The notes: a model not told the origin generated them from the letters alone. Shown: positions 24,501-39,500, counted from the first letter of the stretch. The stretch: 64,000 nt of DNA from Limnoperna fortunei (GCA_944474755.1 OX104120.1:37366067-37430066); one strand, 5' to 3'. Numbers and translations: made by a program.

Positions 24501-27500
24501 TTTTTGCTGTTTTCATATTAAATTGCATGACCTATGTGAAATGAAACAAATAAACAACATTAACACTATACATTAGGTGTCAAATAAATAAAATTAACAC
24601 CATCCACCAGGTGTCAAATTTAAAAGTCTTTCCCAAATAAGTCTTTAAAGGTTTAGAATATTACATTTAAATAAACAAATTTGAAAAACCTGTCCCCGTG
24701 TGTTATATTTGGGAATTTCTTTTAATTTAAAAAAAAATTTTTTGTTAGTTATATTATAGTAATATTTTTAATGAATTATGAATAGAAATTATCAAGAAAA
24801 CTGGTTCCGCACATATGCTAAAAACTTGTCTCGATGCCCAAGTGTTAAGACAATTTGGTTACTGTTGATTACGTGATGTTTCAACACTGAAGTAGTGGGT
24901 TCAAGTCTCATTTCGGACAGGGTGCACTCGACTACAATCTTAATTGACAAGGATTGCCAGTTTTCCTACCTTAGCAATAGTTCGGGGGTTGCTTATTCCT
25001 TCAATAAAAACTGGATGGCATGTTATAGCTGAAAATTGCCAAAAGTGGCATTAAACACCAATCAAGCAAACAACAATTGTTTTGGGATCATTGTATCAGC
25101 TTTATCAAAATTAAATTAAAAGTGTTGAAAAAGATACTTTGCATGTCTGGTATACAATGTTTTTAGTTGATTATACACAAGTACTTTTAAGGTACAATTA
25201 AGATATACAAATACATGTAGTGCCATTTTTGTCAGTCACAGGCAATTACCTCAAATAAATTATGTGGGCATATTTCTACATATTTGTAAATGGTTAGGTG
25301 AACATTAGTTTCATACTAAAAAAAAATTTTGTAGTTCGCAAATTTGTAAAATTGGCAAATTGTTTCTGTAAATTTGTTTCCAAGAGACATTGTCACTTTA
25401 ACAGTGTTTGTTGGAACAAAAATGCAATAAAAGCATTTAAAATTAAAAATTAGGGTCCACTGGTTAACTGGGACCACAATTATTGCTACTTAATTGGCCA
25501 TACATACCTGTGTTTAAAGGTACAAATCAAACTATATCAATAAAAGGCAGTGATCACAGTCAAAGATATGTTTGACTAGATGTAGAATAACTTAGCCTTG
25601 AGTCATATAATGAATTTAAAAATAAATGTTCAGTTTGAAATGTAGATTGAAATATAATCACAAGATGTAAATTGATTTAAAAATAACTTTAAACTTCACC
25701 AGCCAAAAATTCATAGTTTATATACATTCACTGTTTATTCCAAAATGCCTACAGGGGGGTTTTCTCTTATACATGTATTATGACAAAATATAACTGTGAT
25801 TAAGTTTAGACCAAAATGTTATTTGTGGAATTAGTTGTACAGAAATACATCTATTATGTGGCAAAATATTAGACAAAAATCATTATGCTATTATGCGATA
25901 AAATTTATAAAATAATTATAGATTATTACATGGTTATTTCTATATTGGCCTGGTATCAGCCCTGACACACTCATATCAGCCACGAGGGCTTTAGCCTGAG
26001 GGCTTATACATGTATGGGTCAAGGGCTGATACCATGGCCAATATGTAAATGACCATGTATGAAGTTTTGTGGCAATTTTTACATATATGAGATTATATTG
26101 CAAATTTTAGACAAAATGTGATGCCATTTTGCGGCAAATTGCCAACATTAACATGCCAATATGTATCAAGTAAATACAACTATTCCATAATGGTGTAAAA
26201 ATTTAACTGCTGATATTTTGTTTATTCAATTATATTGTAAATTTGTAAGACCATATAATGGTATTACCTTTGTTTGCCAAGTATTGGACAAAAATTCATG
26301 ACTGTTTTATAAAAAGAAAAGGTTTCACATAAAAAAGTTGAATCATTACAACCCTGATATAGACACAGTATTCAGTTCTTTCCCTGTTTAATATGTTGCT
26401 CTGAGTTTGAATCTGAGTTTGTGTATCTACGTGTATTCTAAACTGATTTATTCATACCATAATATTATTTTCATAAATTGGAAGGTTTATTTTTGCAGAA
26501 AGGACGATGTATTGCCGTAGTATTTGGAGCTAATCACCACACCCTGTATTTACTTACAGACAGTAAATATGAGAGGGACCTGTGGCTGAAAGGACTGAGA
26601 TTTGCTCAACATATGGACCAGTACATGGACCAGAAAGAACAAACTGATAAATATCCTTTATTCAGCTCTAAATTAGTTCTTTTTTGGAAAAGATTAATTG
26701 CTAATTTTAAACCCTTTAAATGGCCAAAGGCTATAATTTGAAGACAGGGCACATATTGTTGTTACTAACATCAGTCCATCTGACCACTGATCTGCACACA
26801 GTATTTTGTGTTAGTGGTTCATTGCTCTGCCAGTATTGTACTCTAATCCCTTTTTTAAGTCTTTGCAGGTATTGTACACAAATGAAGTTGGTTGGTTGAG
26901 TGGTGTTTAAGCCACTTTCAGCAATTTTTCAGATTTTTATCATGGTGTCCAGTTGTTATTGGGGGTAGAAGACGGCGTACCCAGAGAAAACCCAAACCTT
27001 CAGAAGGAAAACTGACAACCCTTGTCAAGATTGGAGTAATGAAACACACCAGGCCAGCAGTGAGACTCAAACGCGCAATCTCAGTGTTATTACAGACCCT
27101 GTGATCAATAATAGATGAACAACCTTAACCACTCTGCCACTGCTACCCCTAAACAAGAAAAAATAAATAAATTGTGGAAATGAGTTAAAACAGTGGTTGG
27201 AAAACTCTGACTGCCTCAATGAACATGTGGAAATTTTAATAGGAAGAAAAATCAGCCTTACCACTAGCAATGTTTACCGAGTTTTTTTTTTTTTAAATAT
27301 ACAAAGATTATACCATTATATAACATACAGCATAACACTAATTATTGAAATTGTTATACTATCTGAGCAGAAATCTACAGAAAAGGCAGCAGGTTTCTAA
27401 CATTTCATGTTATTGTTTTAAGTTTTGTAAGTTTTGATTGAGATTCATGTCTCATCCATGCATTAACATGTTATTCACTTGATGCAATTTGCAAAACAAA

Positions 27501-30500
27501 TTTTGTTTTATGGTTGTACATGTACAATAACAAAAGTCTAGGTACATACAATTATTTCCAATGAAAAAATACTCCTTGACTGTACATAGATGGATCAGAG
27601 ATGCCTTCATGATGGCTGATAAAAACAATGATGAAAGACTGGACTTAGAAGAAATAATAAAATTATTGAAGCAACTGAATGCTGACATGGACAAGAAATA
27701 TGTTAAAACTTTATTTGAGGTAATTAATATGGTTTTATTAAACTCAAAGAATTGTACTCATGCATTTAACAACAAGTAACTGAAATAATATACAAGTAAG
27801 GATGTATCATTCTATTTACAATAGAAGAGTCTGTATTTTGTTTTGAAACACTTTAATAATAAATTTCTGTGGTTTCTATTTACCAGGCTTCTTATCTCTG
27901 AAAAATTGCAATAGTAATGTTAAAGAACTTTAGTCAGTCAGTATTGTGTTTCATGCATTTCAGTGTCAACCAGTGGAAAAAAATGATTATACCAAATATC
28001 TAACCCTGTTTCCTATTCCACAGAATTTTGCCTTCTGCCATTCTTTATTTGGAAAATAATGTATAAAAATTCCCCATGTATTGAATTGTGCAAATGAGAC
28101 ATACCTTGTTATATATACAGAAATGGTTAAACAAAATGTAATTAGTCTGAGAATGTTCTGCTGTTTAACCATCTTTTTCATGACTCCTTGAGAGTGTTGT
28201 ATGGCAGAGGATTCTTGGACTTAAACATGCCCTCATTGAAGCCTAAAAATCGGGGGACAGTGGAATCAAAGATTAAATTCTTCATTACATGACTAAATTT
28301 TACTTTATTTTTGTATTTCTAGAAAGCTGATACCAATAAAAGTGGCAGTGGAAAGTCTACATTAGATTCTGATGAATTTGTACATTTTTACCATTTAGTT
28401 ACTGAGAGAGCAGAGATTGAAGAAATTTTCTTGAAGTAAGTACAATACCTATCAGCGAAAACGTAGCTCTGATGGTTGCTTTTTTATTTTTTTTCAATTT
28501 TTTTTGTGTGACCATAGTAAAAAAAAATAAATGAGCGACCATCAGAGCTACGTTTTCGCAGCAAAGATTTAAAGTTGTCTAACTTAATGTCAGTGTAAAT
28601 ATTTTAAGTCTGGATAAAGTTCGATATAGTGTCCGGCAAAAAGTTTTTTCATACAATTTTTTATTAATGCTTCAACTAAGATCAGGCAGAGATTGTTAAC
28701 TTTTGTGTAGTCTGCAATATAATTTATTTTAAGCTTTTTAGGTGACAGTTACCAAATCATCAATCAGTCACACGCTATGGGGTGTGGCTAAAAACTAAGT
28801 TAGGGTATATGAAATATACAACCTTGCTAATCTGTAGAGTATTTAAAAGAAATTAAAATTTTATAAGATGTATCCAATACACAACAGATGTCAGAATTTC
28901 TTCATAAGTTTTGTTCCCTTTATAAAACTGGTGATATTTTAAATGTATCATTGAAAACTTGTAACAGGTTTGAACTTTATTCACTTAAATTCTGTGTAAA
29001 TGATGATTAAGTTTAAAAAAAGTACTTATGAATGGTTAAATGTGGATATATCCATGTGACGTCCAAAATTCCGAAATATAACTGATGTAATATATATATG
29101 TACTTATCTATGTTTTAAGGTATGATAAAGGTAAAGGCTATTTGTCTGCTGAAGATCTGCAACAGTTTATGAAAGACCAGCAGACGGTAAGAATGTAAAA
29201 CTGTAAGGGTCTGCACAAAAAGTCTTAAGTGTAAAATACATCGTAAGTGCTGGCATCACAATTCATTTTCCTTTGACCTTCTGACACTTACGATAGATTA
29301 AACACTTATGACTTTTTGTGAAACCCACTCCTGTTCCAGAAATAAATGAATAGGGGTGTCAGAAGACATTTTTATAAGTGCTGACGTCACAATGCATTTT
29401 CCTGTGATCTTCCAACACTTACGATAGATTTTACACTTACAACTTTTGATGAAATTGACTCCTGTTCCAGAAATGAATAGGGATGTAGAAAGACATTTTC
29501 AAAAAGTTGTTCCTAAATAGAAAACCCCATAAAGTAAAACAAAGTTTCACGTTGGCATTTAACGCCATTAAGTGCAGCAAATTCTAGTATTGGCATTAAA
29601 TCCCATTTAGTATTTACAACCCTTATCAATGCAACACAGTCTAAAAGAATACTACCTTGAAATAGTTGAAATTAATGCAGTTACTACATATTTTTCAAAG
29701 AATATGTATGTTTCTTCGAAGTAAAAGTTGTTTAACCATGCAACTTATTTGTCGATTGAAAAAATGCAGTAATATTTATTATTTTGTGGTCGGCCTGGTA
29801 AAAAAATGAATCTTGTAAACTATATATATTTTAATACATAAATTTAGGAAAAAATAAGTGAAGATCAAGCTAAAGAATACATAGCAGCTTATGAACCTCA
29901 GAAAAATATGCAGCTGGAAGATAGAATGAGTTTGATAGGTAAGCAAAGAACCAACTGTGTGTACCAATCTCCTCGCAAAGGATTCTGGGTATCCTATGTC
30001 AACCACAATCACCTCTGCCACACCCTTAGTTGAGAGATATCTCTCATGGTGGAAAAGTCTCTGGTTCAAACACTGTACTTTACATGTAAAACCATCTTCC
30101 TCCCAGATAAGCACAAACCAAATATGTTAATATAAACAACTGGTCATTATGGTGCAAGGGAGCGAACTCAAACAAAGAAATCATGCAGGTTATAAATTTG
30201 TGACCTCTTGAAGTGTAATTATTAATAATGTTAAGTTTTTTAGAATAATATTTGGTTAGAATTTAGCTGAATGAAATTTGTTAAGGTCCAAGCATTGCTG
30301 CTTACTGAATTATGTTTTTATCGGTTTTTAATGCCATTTTCAGCAAGTTTCATCTATCATTTGTGGCTAAAATTTCTTAACTGCAAATAATGTTTAATTT
30401 GTTTAGGATGCTAGAAACCTTATTGACTATGTTATTCACTAGTTATTTTAATCAATAAGTGTTCTTAACTAAGTTTAAATTAACACAAAGTTTAAAACGC

Positions 30501-33500
30501 AATTTGTATTGTTACTTTTTAATTGTCCTCGCATAGGAGAGGAGATCATTTAAATCCAGTTATTATTTTTTTAGGTTTTAGATGTTTTCTGTGCTCTAGA
30601 GATCAACAAATATTTAACCCTGCTCATACTAGAGTTTATCAAGACATGAACAGACCAATTACACATTATTTTGTCAATTCATCTCACAACACGTAAGTTA
30701 CACACTAATTTTAGTACATTTAAACTAACAACATTGATCTTTATCATTAAGATGTTTGAAAAATAAAACTAGGTGATGATTGTGTTTGTTCAGTTTCAGA
30801 GTTAATAATATCTTAAAATTTGTGGTAATGGGTACTAGTTTAAACCATTTGTGTACAATTCTTCTCAAGATTTTTCTGTCATGTTATCAGTCAAATTTTG
30901 CTTGAACAAATTTTATGTGAAATACGTAATTCACCAAAAAAAATGCAAGAGAATTAACTCAAATAATTTATCAAATTGAATATTTATAGTATAAAATTCA
31001 CATCATAAATGCAATAAAAGTATTTTTTGTTTACTAAATATTTGGCAGAAACTGTCTGTAAAATTGAAGAAAAAATGTCATGTTATTTTCCTGTAAGATT
31101 TCATAATTATACCCCCCACAAACTTGTTTGTGGGAGTACATAGGAATCATCCTGTCTGTCTGTCCGTCTGTCTATCTGTCCACATACCTTGTAAGCTCAA
31201 CTCCTCCTAAACCGCTTGATGAAATTTAATGAAACTTAGCATAAAGGAAGAACATTATATGTAGATGTGCATGAAGGATTTTTATTGACCTTGGATATCA
31301 TTAAGGGGAGATAATTGGACTTGAAATCGAAGCGACTGCTCACAGTCCACGCTTGTTGTATTTGTTGCTCATTGTATTGAAATAATATCCCCGCTAACAA
31401 AGTCAGTATCAAAAACAGAAGTGAATTTTGAGTAGAACTATAATTTTATGTCCTACAGAAGGTTGGAGGTTTTCTTCTGGTACTCACACTTCCTCTCCCA
31501 ATAAAACTGGACGCCATCATATAGCTGAAAAATTACTGAAAGTGGCATTAAACATCATTCATACAAACAAACAAAACATTTTTTTTGTTTACAATAAATC
31601 ACCCCTTGACTGCTTCTAAGAAAGGATTTTCTTGAAAAAATGACTTTACAAATATTATTTTCACAGATATCTTACAGAAGATCAGTTAAAGGGTCCAAGT
31701 AAAGTAGAAGCATACATCACAGCTTTATCCAGCGGATGCAGATGTGTAGAGTGTAAGATATTCCCTTCTTGAAAACTTACAATATATTAAATGCACATTA
31801 AAATGATTTCATTACATGCATAGAATTTTGCTTTTTTGAAAATGTGTTGTACATTGTAATATTTGGACTTTATTGTCCCCAGCCGCAACGCCACGGAGGA
31901 CCTAGTTTTACATGTTTAAAAAAAAATTTCTAGCAAAGATAGCAAGGATATAAATAAATACATCAGATGTGAATTAGGTCCAATCAACTTATCATTTGTG
32001 CTCAATAAAAAATATGAAAGGCATGTAATGAAGGTCTTGAAGAGCTTTTATCACTAAAATTTCAGATAGCTAATTATAAGGCCGTCTATACCTCAGAAAT
32101 ATAATAATCTTATAACATTAAAAACTTTTCAAGTGGTATTTTTAATTGATTGATTGTTGTTTTACATCCAGCAAGCTATCTTTTAGCTATACTCAGGACA
32201 CGAAAATGAGAACAATTGAACAATATCATGGAATATCCCTCCCTTAATACTAAGACGTGATCTCATACAATAATATTAGCATATATACAGATAAAAGGAA
32301 AACTAAAACAAAAAAAAACTATATCACATTTCACAGTTAAATAAATTTTACTATATCAATTAATTTCTTTTAAAAACTGTAATTGTATCACCTCCATAAT
32401 TTTTAAACAAATTAAAATAAGCATCTACAATATAGAAAAGTTCCGAATGTGGGCCACGTCAACAATATAACTATATCACAGAATGTGTTAATTATTTTTG
32501 CATCAGCTCTTAGATTTGACTTCTAGGCTTGTAATATGTGCACTAAAATATCATGTAATATGTATAAAAAAAGTGTCTTTTTATACAAAGTAGTATTTTT
32601 ACTTGCATATGGGTTTACATATTTAAAATTGGTTAATTCTTTAAAATTTCAGTGGATTGCTGGGATGGACCTGATGATGAGCCTGTCATTTACCATGGTT
32701 ACACATTAACTTCTAAAATTCTCTTTCATGATGTCATATCTGCCATTAAAGAATATGCATTCCAGGCCTCACCGTAAGTTTTGAAGGGAAAACATTTCCT
32801 TTTAAATGCATAGTGAAAGGGGGATAACTCTTATTTTTATGAAACAGCAAGTGCTTCTGTAAACAAAAAATATGGTCTAAAAGACATGAAAGTTGTAATG
32901 TTTTATTTTTTTTATATTTTTGATAGCAATATATATTTATATCTTTCACCCCCCCATTTTGTTCTAAGCCAGGTTGTTAGCCATTTATTATTAATCACTT
33001 GCATGTCAACACTGGGGTTGTTATTGGGCAAGGTGTGCCCGACAAAAAACTTTAATTGACAAGATTGTCAATTTGCCTGCTGGAGGTTCTGGATATCATT
33101 AATGTTTTTTTTTATTGTTATAGATATCCTGTAGTATTATCTATAGAGAATCACTGTTCACTAAAACAACAAGAAGTAATGGCAAACAAGGTCAAAGCTA
33201 TATTTGGAGGTAATAATGATCTGTACATTCCTTAGTTTGAATACAATATGTACTGTTGTTCACTGCTAAACGTTTTAAAGCTTTATTGCACAGGAACTTC
33301 TAGGACTAATATATTATTGTACCAATACTTTTTGAATACCAGTATAGTTCCTTACATGATATAAATTGCGCTTGACATCTAATGCAATTTAATATTCTGC
33401 TGAGAGCCATTTTCACCAATATGCATGCAGTAACCCAGTATCACAAGGCCTCTGTAGGTGATTGATTTGAATAGCTGCACAGTAAAAAAAATATTATTAT

Positions 33501-36500
33501 AAAAAGTTTGCTCTGATATTTAATAAAATATTTTTATGGAGTTTTGGACTACTTTTTGATCAACCAATAATTTTATAACCGAGGTGAAACTACACACAAT
33601 ATTATACATATGTGCTACTTGAATTAACCTATTGTCCAGAACAAAACTAATTACAAAAAAGGTTATACACCAAAGAAAAAATATTTATAAACATCCTTCT
33701 TTAATTTATAATACAAGAATGAAATATTGAAAATCAAAACTGATATGTAAAAAGTACAGATAGATGGAATGTTTGTCATGATATAGATTGGTTATCTATT
33801 ATGAGCCGCCAAGTGGTTAAGGTAGTTTGTCTTATATTGATCACATGGTCTGTCAACACTGAGATTGCGGGTTCGAGTTTCACTGCCGGTATGATGCGCT
33901 AGACTCCTATCTTTATTGACAAAGATTGCTACTTTTCCTACCAAAAGTCTGGGGTTTTCTCCTGGTTCTCCAGCTTCCTCTTGCAATAAAAACTTGATGC
34001 CATGAATAGCTGAAAAATTGCTGAAAGCCACATCATTCTAACAATCAAACGAAATCTGATATGATAGAATTTCGAATGTATATGACCAAATTAATATAAC
34101 ACTGCCAGAACTCAAATATGAACTTTTCTGTATTTTTACTGAAAATATTCTTTGACATGATATTAGTATGAATATTTGTTGTTTTTAGATTTATTATATG
34201 CCCCTGAGGAACCCCCAGCAACAATTCCTTCCCCAAGTGATCTGATGGGAAAAATTATCTTAAAGGTAGGTTCAAATGGAAATCAAGATTTAATTTAATT
34301 GATTAAAACACCTATTTATAGATATGAAGCATAAAATATACATATATTTTAAATTATTTTCTTATTTATATAGCTTTTTTTGTCAACAACTTTTAGACAG
34401 CTATTTTATAAAGAATTTTTGTTCGAATTAAAAAATCACCATATTTTGCCGCTGTTTTGACGACCACTGCTGGTAATGATGTTATGCTTTTAATAAAGAA
34501 AGGAGTGGTCGTCAAAACGTCTGCAAAATATGTAGTTTTTATTTATAACATCGTATAGCCTTTAATTAAAAATCACATATTTACCTTTCAGAAGACAAAT
34601 ATATCATAATAGAATTGTATCATAGTCATATGTATAAACGGTGTATCGTATATATTAAGTTATAAATAATTTACAACATATATATATATATTTTTTTATT
34701 TATAATGCAAATATTTTATTGTACATGGAAAACTGTAGGCCGAATTTTACTGCCATAATCCGAAGTTAGTTTTGTGATTTGTCGGATCAACGGCAGAATT
34801 CAGTCCTATTGCTCGTAATGTAGCAAATAAAAAATTCTAACATCGGTCTATTTATACAAAATTCAAACATAATATTCATCTTCTTTACGTTATTCAAGCT
34901 TTAGACATTGCAAAACAAACGGGAAACGATCTTTATTGAAGAAATATATTTTTTCGTCTTGGAAGATGCACGTGGAAAATGCTATGTTGATCATTTTTCC
35001 GTATTTGGATAATGTGACCTAATTTTGTTATAAACGTGCTAATTTGCATACTATAACAACCATTCCGTAGTAAGAATCCAGTAATTTACATATGTATTAC
35101 CCAAGATGCAACTGGCCATTCATTTTCATGTAGTAAACGTAATTAAAAAGAGGCACGAATGTCAATTAATACACAAAGCACTGCGGGTTATTAAAAACGG
35201 CAAAAATTATCATTACGTATCAATAGTGATCGATTTTAAACACGAAACCGATGAAAAAATGGTGACACTGTGGAAAGATATCAAGATCGACCACGTCTGA
35301 TTGTATATGCAACTTCTTTGCGATATCAAAGTGCCAGGAGTGATTCACTCCCGCTCTGCTACATTACGAGTAATGGGACTAAATTCGTACCCTCGCCAAA
35401 AAAAAAAGCGAGGGTACGATTATTCGTTCTAGGAAAACTGTCTAATGTGAATTCTGTTTAATTAAGAATCCTATGTAAATTGGGGCATTATATTTAGCAA
35501 GTTTCATGTAAAGGATTCTGGGTATCACACATAAACAACAATCCCCTCTGCCACAACACCAGTTGTCACCATGAGAGATATCTCTCATGGCTGATCAGCC
35601 GCTTGTACAAACACAGTACTTTGTATGTAAAACCATCAAAAGTGTATACAAAGATAAATAAATTGCCATTATATAATGGTATGATGCTGTTGTCATTTTC
35701 TGTTGTAACTTTAATGCCTGCACAATACCTTGAATTGTTGATTTTGTGATCTAGAACAATTATTAGCTTTTGTGCAGGTCAATAACAGATTGAAATGACC
35801 TGTACAGAAAGCAATAATTGTATACACAGCATGGCCCCCCTATATCACTTTATTTTGAATGTTATATTGATTTGCATGTATATGCTATGCTAAAGCTATG
35901 TATATTGTCAAGTTTTTAGCTTTTTATATTTTTTCTTTTATGGGGAGGAAAACTAGGTTTGACATCAGTGGTAAATTATTTTAGAACACTTTATTTTTGT
36001 AGCACTTGTGCCTGCTTGTAGTATTCCAGCTTTCTGAATAGTGTTGCTATGTATCTTGTGTTTCGTTTATACAACAGGAACTTTATTAACTGCTTGTGTG
36101 AAACTAAACTAGCAATAAAAATGCCAGTTTTGAAAGACAGAAAGCTGATTTGATAAATAATTGTACAAGACAAATATAATCAGTACAAATAAATTAGATA
36201 GGAAGCACTGCTTGGACCATTTGTCGCTGTAACCCTTGCAATCATTACACCTTTCAGATTGTCAGTACTCCATTTTTCTTTCTCAGTCAGACTGGACCTA
36301 GTGATATAGTTTAAATGGGCACCAGTAATTGTCATTTATTCAAACAACAAGCAATCTTTGTATGTTAGAGATCATTGGAGATCATTACAGTTTTTTGTGA
36401 ACAGGTTTGTAGATTTTGTACAATTCCATTGTAATTTCTATGGATAAATGTATTTCTCTTTAGCCTGGAACAATTCTATTTCTGTCTATATTTCATATGG

Positions 36501-39500
36501 ACAGTAGTGAACAGTGGTAATCGTCTTAGTGAAGTACAATCCTATATGCTTCACTTGGAACCTGTTTTGAACTATTAGCTGTTTACACTGACTATCAGTA
36601 GATCTGTATGTTGTCTTTCATTTCCAGAAGTTCCATAAATGATGTCAGCATGGATAAATAAAATAGGGTGGGGATAATTCTCACTAATTTGGCATTTGCC
36701 TTATATGTGTGATAGTTGCCCCTGCACGAACACACTAAAAGGTTTTACGAGTTATTCATCAAAAATAAACCCCCCTTATTTGAAAATAACCATGTTTACA
36801 GTGCTCAAAAACTCGTCGTTCAGGTTCAGAGTAAGGGGGAATAACTTGTGGCATGACCTTTGTTTTATCAGTACATAGTAATTAAATGTTTCCATAGGCC
36901 AAGATCAAAATTACCTTAGAAGCATTAAATTGTGATGTGTTCAAGTTATTTATACTGAAATTCGCTAAGGAATAGGCCAGAAATTCTTTGTATACAGCTT
37001 GTGTGTCATTTTTATGTGGAAAACAGCACTAACTTGCTCTTTTCAAGGCTAACTTTATGCAACCCTTCCCTGCTGTTCAAGAGGAAAGAAAATTTTGGTT
37101 GGTTATGAAATGTTAATATGCTAGCTTTACCTTGCCGTGTTTACAGAAAATGTCCTTTATTTATAATGTTTGTCATTAAACTATGAAACTGAAAAATTTT
37201 AAATTGTAACATTGTTTAGGGTAAATACTGAATTTAAAACAATTACATGACCGGTATACATTATTTTAGTATTTTTTTAAATGTATCTCAAATAGCAGAA
37301 ACTTTCTTCTAACAGACAAAAGTTACATGGCTGGTGTTGATGAATTTGTCAATTTTCTACTTAATGACTTGTTTTAGGGTAAGAAAATGCCAAAAAAGGT
37401 AAATGTCGATGATGAAGATGAGGTCAGTGATGAAGATGAGGCTGCTGAAATGCAAGAAGCCACTTCACAGGAAAAGGAACATACAGCAAAGAAACCATCA
37501 AAACTGAAATTATCTACCGACTTTTCATCTGTAGTTGGAATGAAAGCTGTTGGTTTCAAAGGAATTGAAGAAACATTAAAAGCTGGTAAGTCAGATTATT
37601 CGGGCCTGTTGTAACCTGTGCAACACTGACAAGCTTACATTACTTCAATAATAAAAATATATTCAAGCATGCTGACAGTGATATTATTCCCTTTCTGATG
37701 ATACAGTATTATCAGTCATTTATTAGTCCCCTACCGGCTTTGCCGAAGTGGACTATAGGTTGCACTCCGTCCGTCAGTCCATCACACATGTTTTCTGGAC
37801 TTATTTCTAAACACTTGCAGATATTGAGCTGATATTTAGTATGTGAGTTAACCATGATGAGTTACAGATCATGTTCGAATATTGTTATGGTCCAATGATT
37901 TTTGTCGAGTTATGGCCCTTGGACTTGGAAAATTTCTAAAAAATAACAATTTTACTGACTTTTTCTTTAAACGCTTGCAGATATTGAGCTGATATTTGGT
38001 ACCGTATAGCGGGTTTTTTTCGCGGGCCCCAAATTTCGCGATTTCAGTCAAAAAGGGGGGTATTTAATTTTAGCGGTCATTAATTTTCTCGATGTCTAGA
38101 AGTTGCCAAAAAATATAATTGTGAAGGAAAACCTCCATTGAAATCCACGATCGAAAAAGTTTCAGTTGTTTTAATCGGAAATGAAATGTCAGAGATAGTA
38201 TAATGTGAGTTCCGGTTATGAAAACGATATAAATCCGGATTATCAAATTGACTTCGTGAACTAAATCGAATGAATATATGAGTGTTGTTAAATAATACAA
38301 AAATCTACAATAACATTTTAATTCAGGAAAACATAATTAAAATTACAAGTTTATTGAAACACAGTTAAAATAAAAATAACGTTAGGATTTTATGTCACAT
38401 GGATTGACAATTATTCTCGATCCCGGTTCTCAATACTTCACACGGTAATTCCTGCTGATTTAAACCCCTAGTCCCTGAGCAGCAGCCCTAACAATTGCCG
38501 TATTAATGACACCGCCTGCATCTCGAATAGACGTAATAAGTTTTTGAACTTTTATGTCTTAATTCATCACCTAAAAGTACTTTCCTTCCTCTCTTTTTAG
38601 GGTTTAGTTCAGTTAATTCCATCTCCGAACTATCCGATTCACTCTCAATCAATTTTCGTTTTGCGGCAGATTTTACTTCTTTAACGTACTGTTGTTTAAA
38701 CCCATGAACCGTACTTTCATTAAGTTTCTTTGAAAATTGAGGACTGAATTTCGCAACAGCTCTGGCATTTCCGTTTTCAGCAGCATATTTCCCAATTTCA
38801 AATCTTTGTTTTGGAGTATACTGTCCGTAAGAACCACGTTTTTTGTTAGGCGATGGTGTAGAAGCATTTTGAAATAATTCCCGTGTTCGTTCAAACTCCT
38901 CTCCTTCGGGGATGGGAGTTTTATCCTTCAATTTAGACACAAATTTTAACATAGACATCTTAACTTTTGGACGTAGAAATAGAATCTGAAGTGAGTTCTA
39001 ATTTAAACACACATGACCACCGAGTGATCACTATTTTACTTTTAGGAGATTAAAGCTCAAGCCTTAGGTCCTATTAATCATTGCTAATCATGTTAATCAT
39101 ACATCGACCGATTTTACTGATCGTGCAGATAACTGGTACAAGATGGATAACTCGTGTTTATATGACCAAATTTTAGCGAGTTTTAATTTTCGCGTTCTCA
39201 TAATGGTCGCGAAAATAGCGAAAATTAGAACCTCGCGAAAAAAACCCGCTATACGGTATTTGAGGCAATCATGATGAGTTACAGACCAAGTTTGAAAATC
39301 GTTCTGGCAAAACGATCTTTGACGAAATTATGGCCCTTGGACTTTTCTTGAACATTCCTTAAAAAACCGTTTTTCGGACTTTTTTCTAAACACTTGCAGT
39401 TATTTAGCTGATATTTGGAATGTGAGTTAATCATGATGAGGTCTAGACAAAGTTCTAAAATTGTTCCTTTCCAAAGATTTTTGATAAAATAATGGCACTT

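Noticed and set aside
26621..26630. GT donor (GTACAT) as the end of PLC-delta exon 4
   Set aside because: It is in the right phase but a poor donor, and it would delete the conserved MDQKEQ linker; the U12-type site at 26651 fits homology and consensus much better.
27584..27585. AC acceptor making the U12-type intron AT-AC
   Set aside because: With this acceptor the reading frame meets TAG at once; AG at 27588-27589 keeps it open and restores KWIRDAF.
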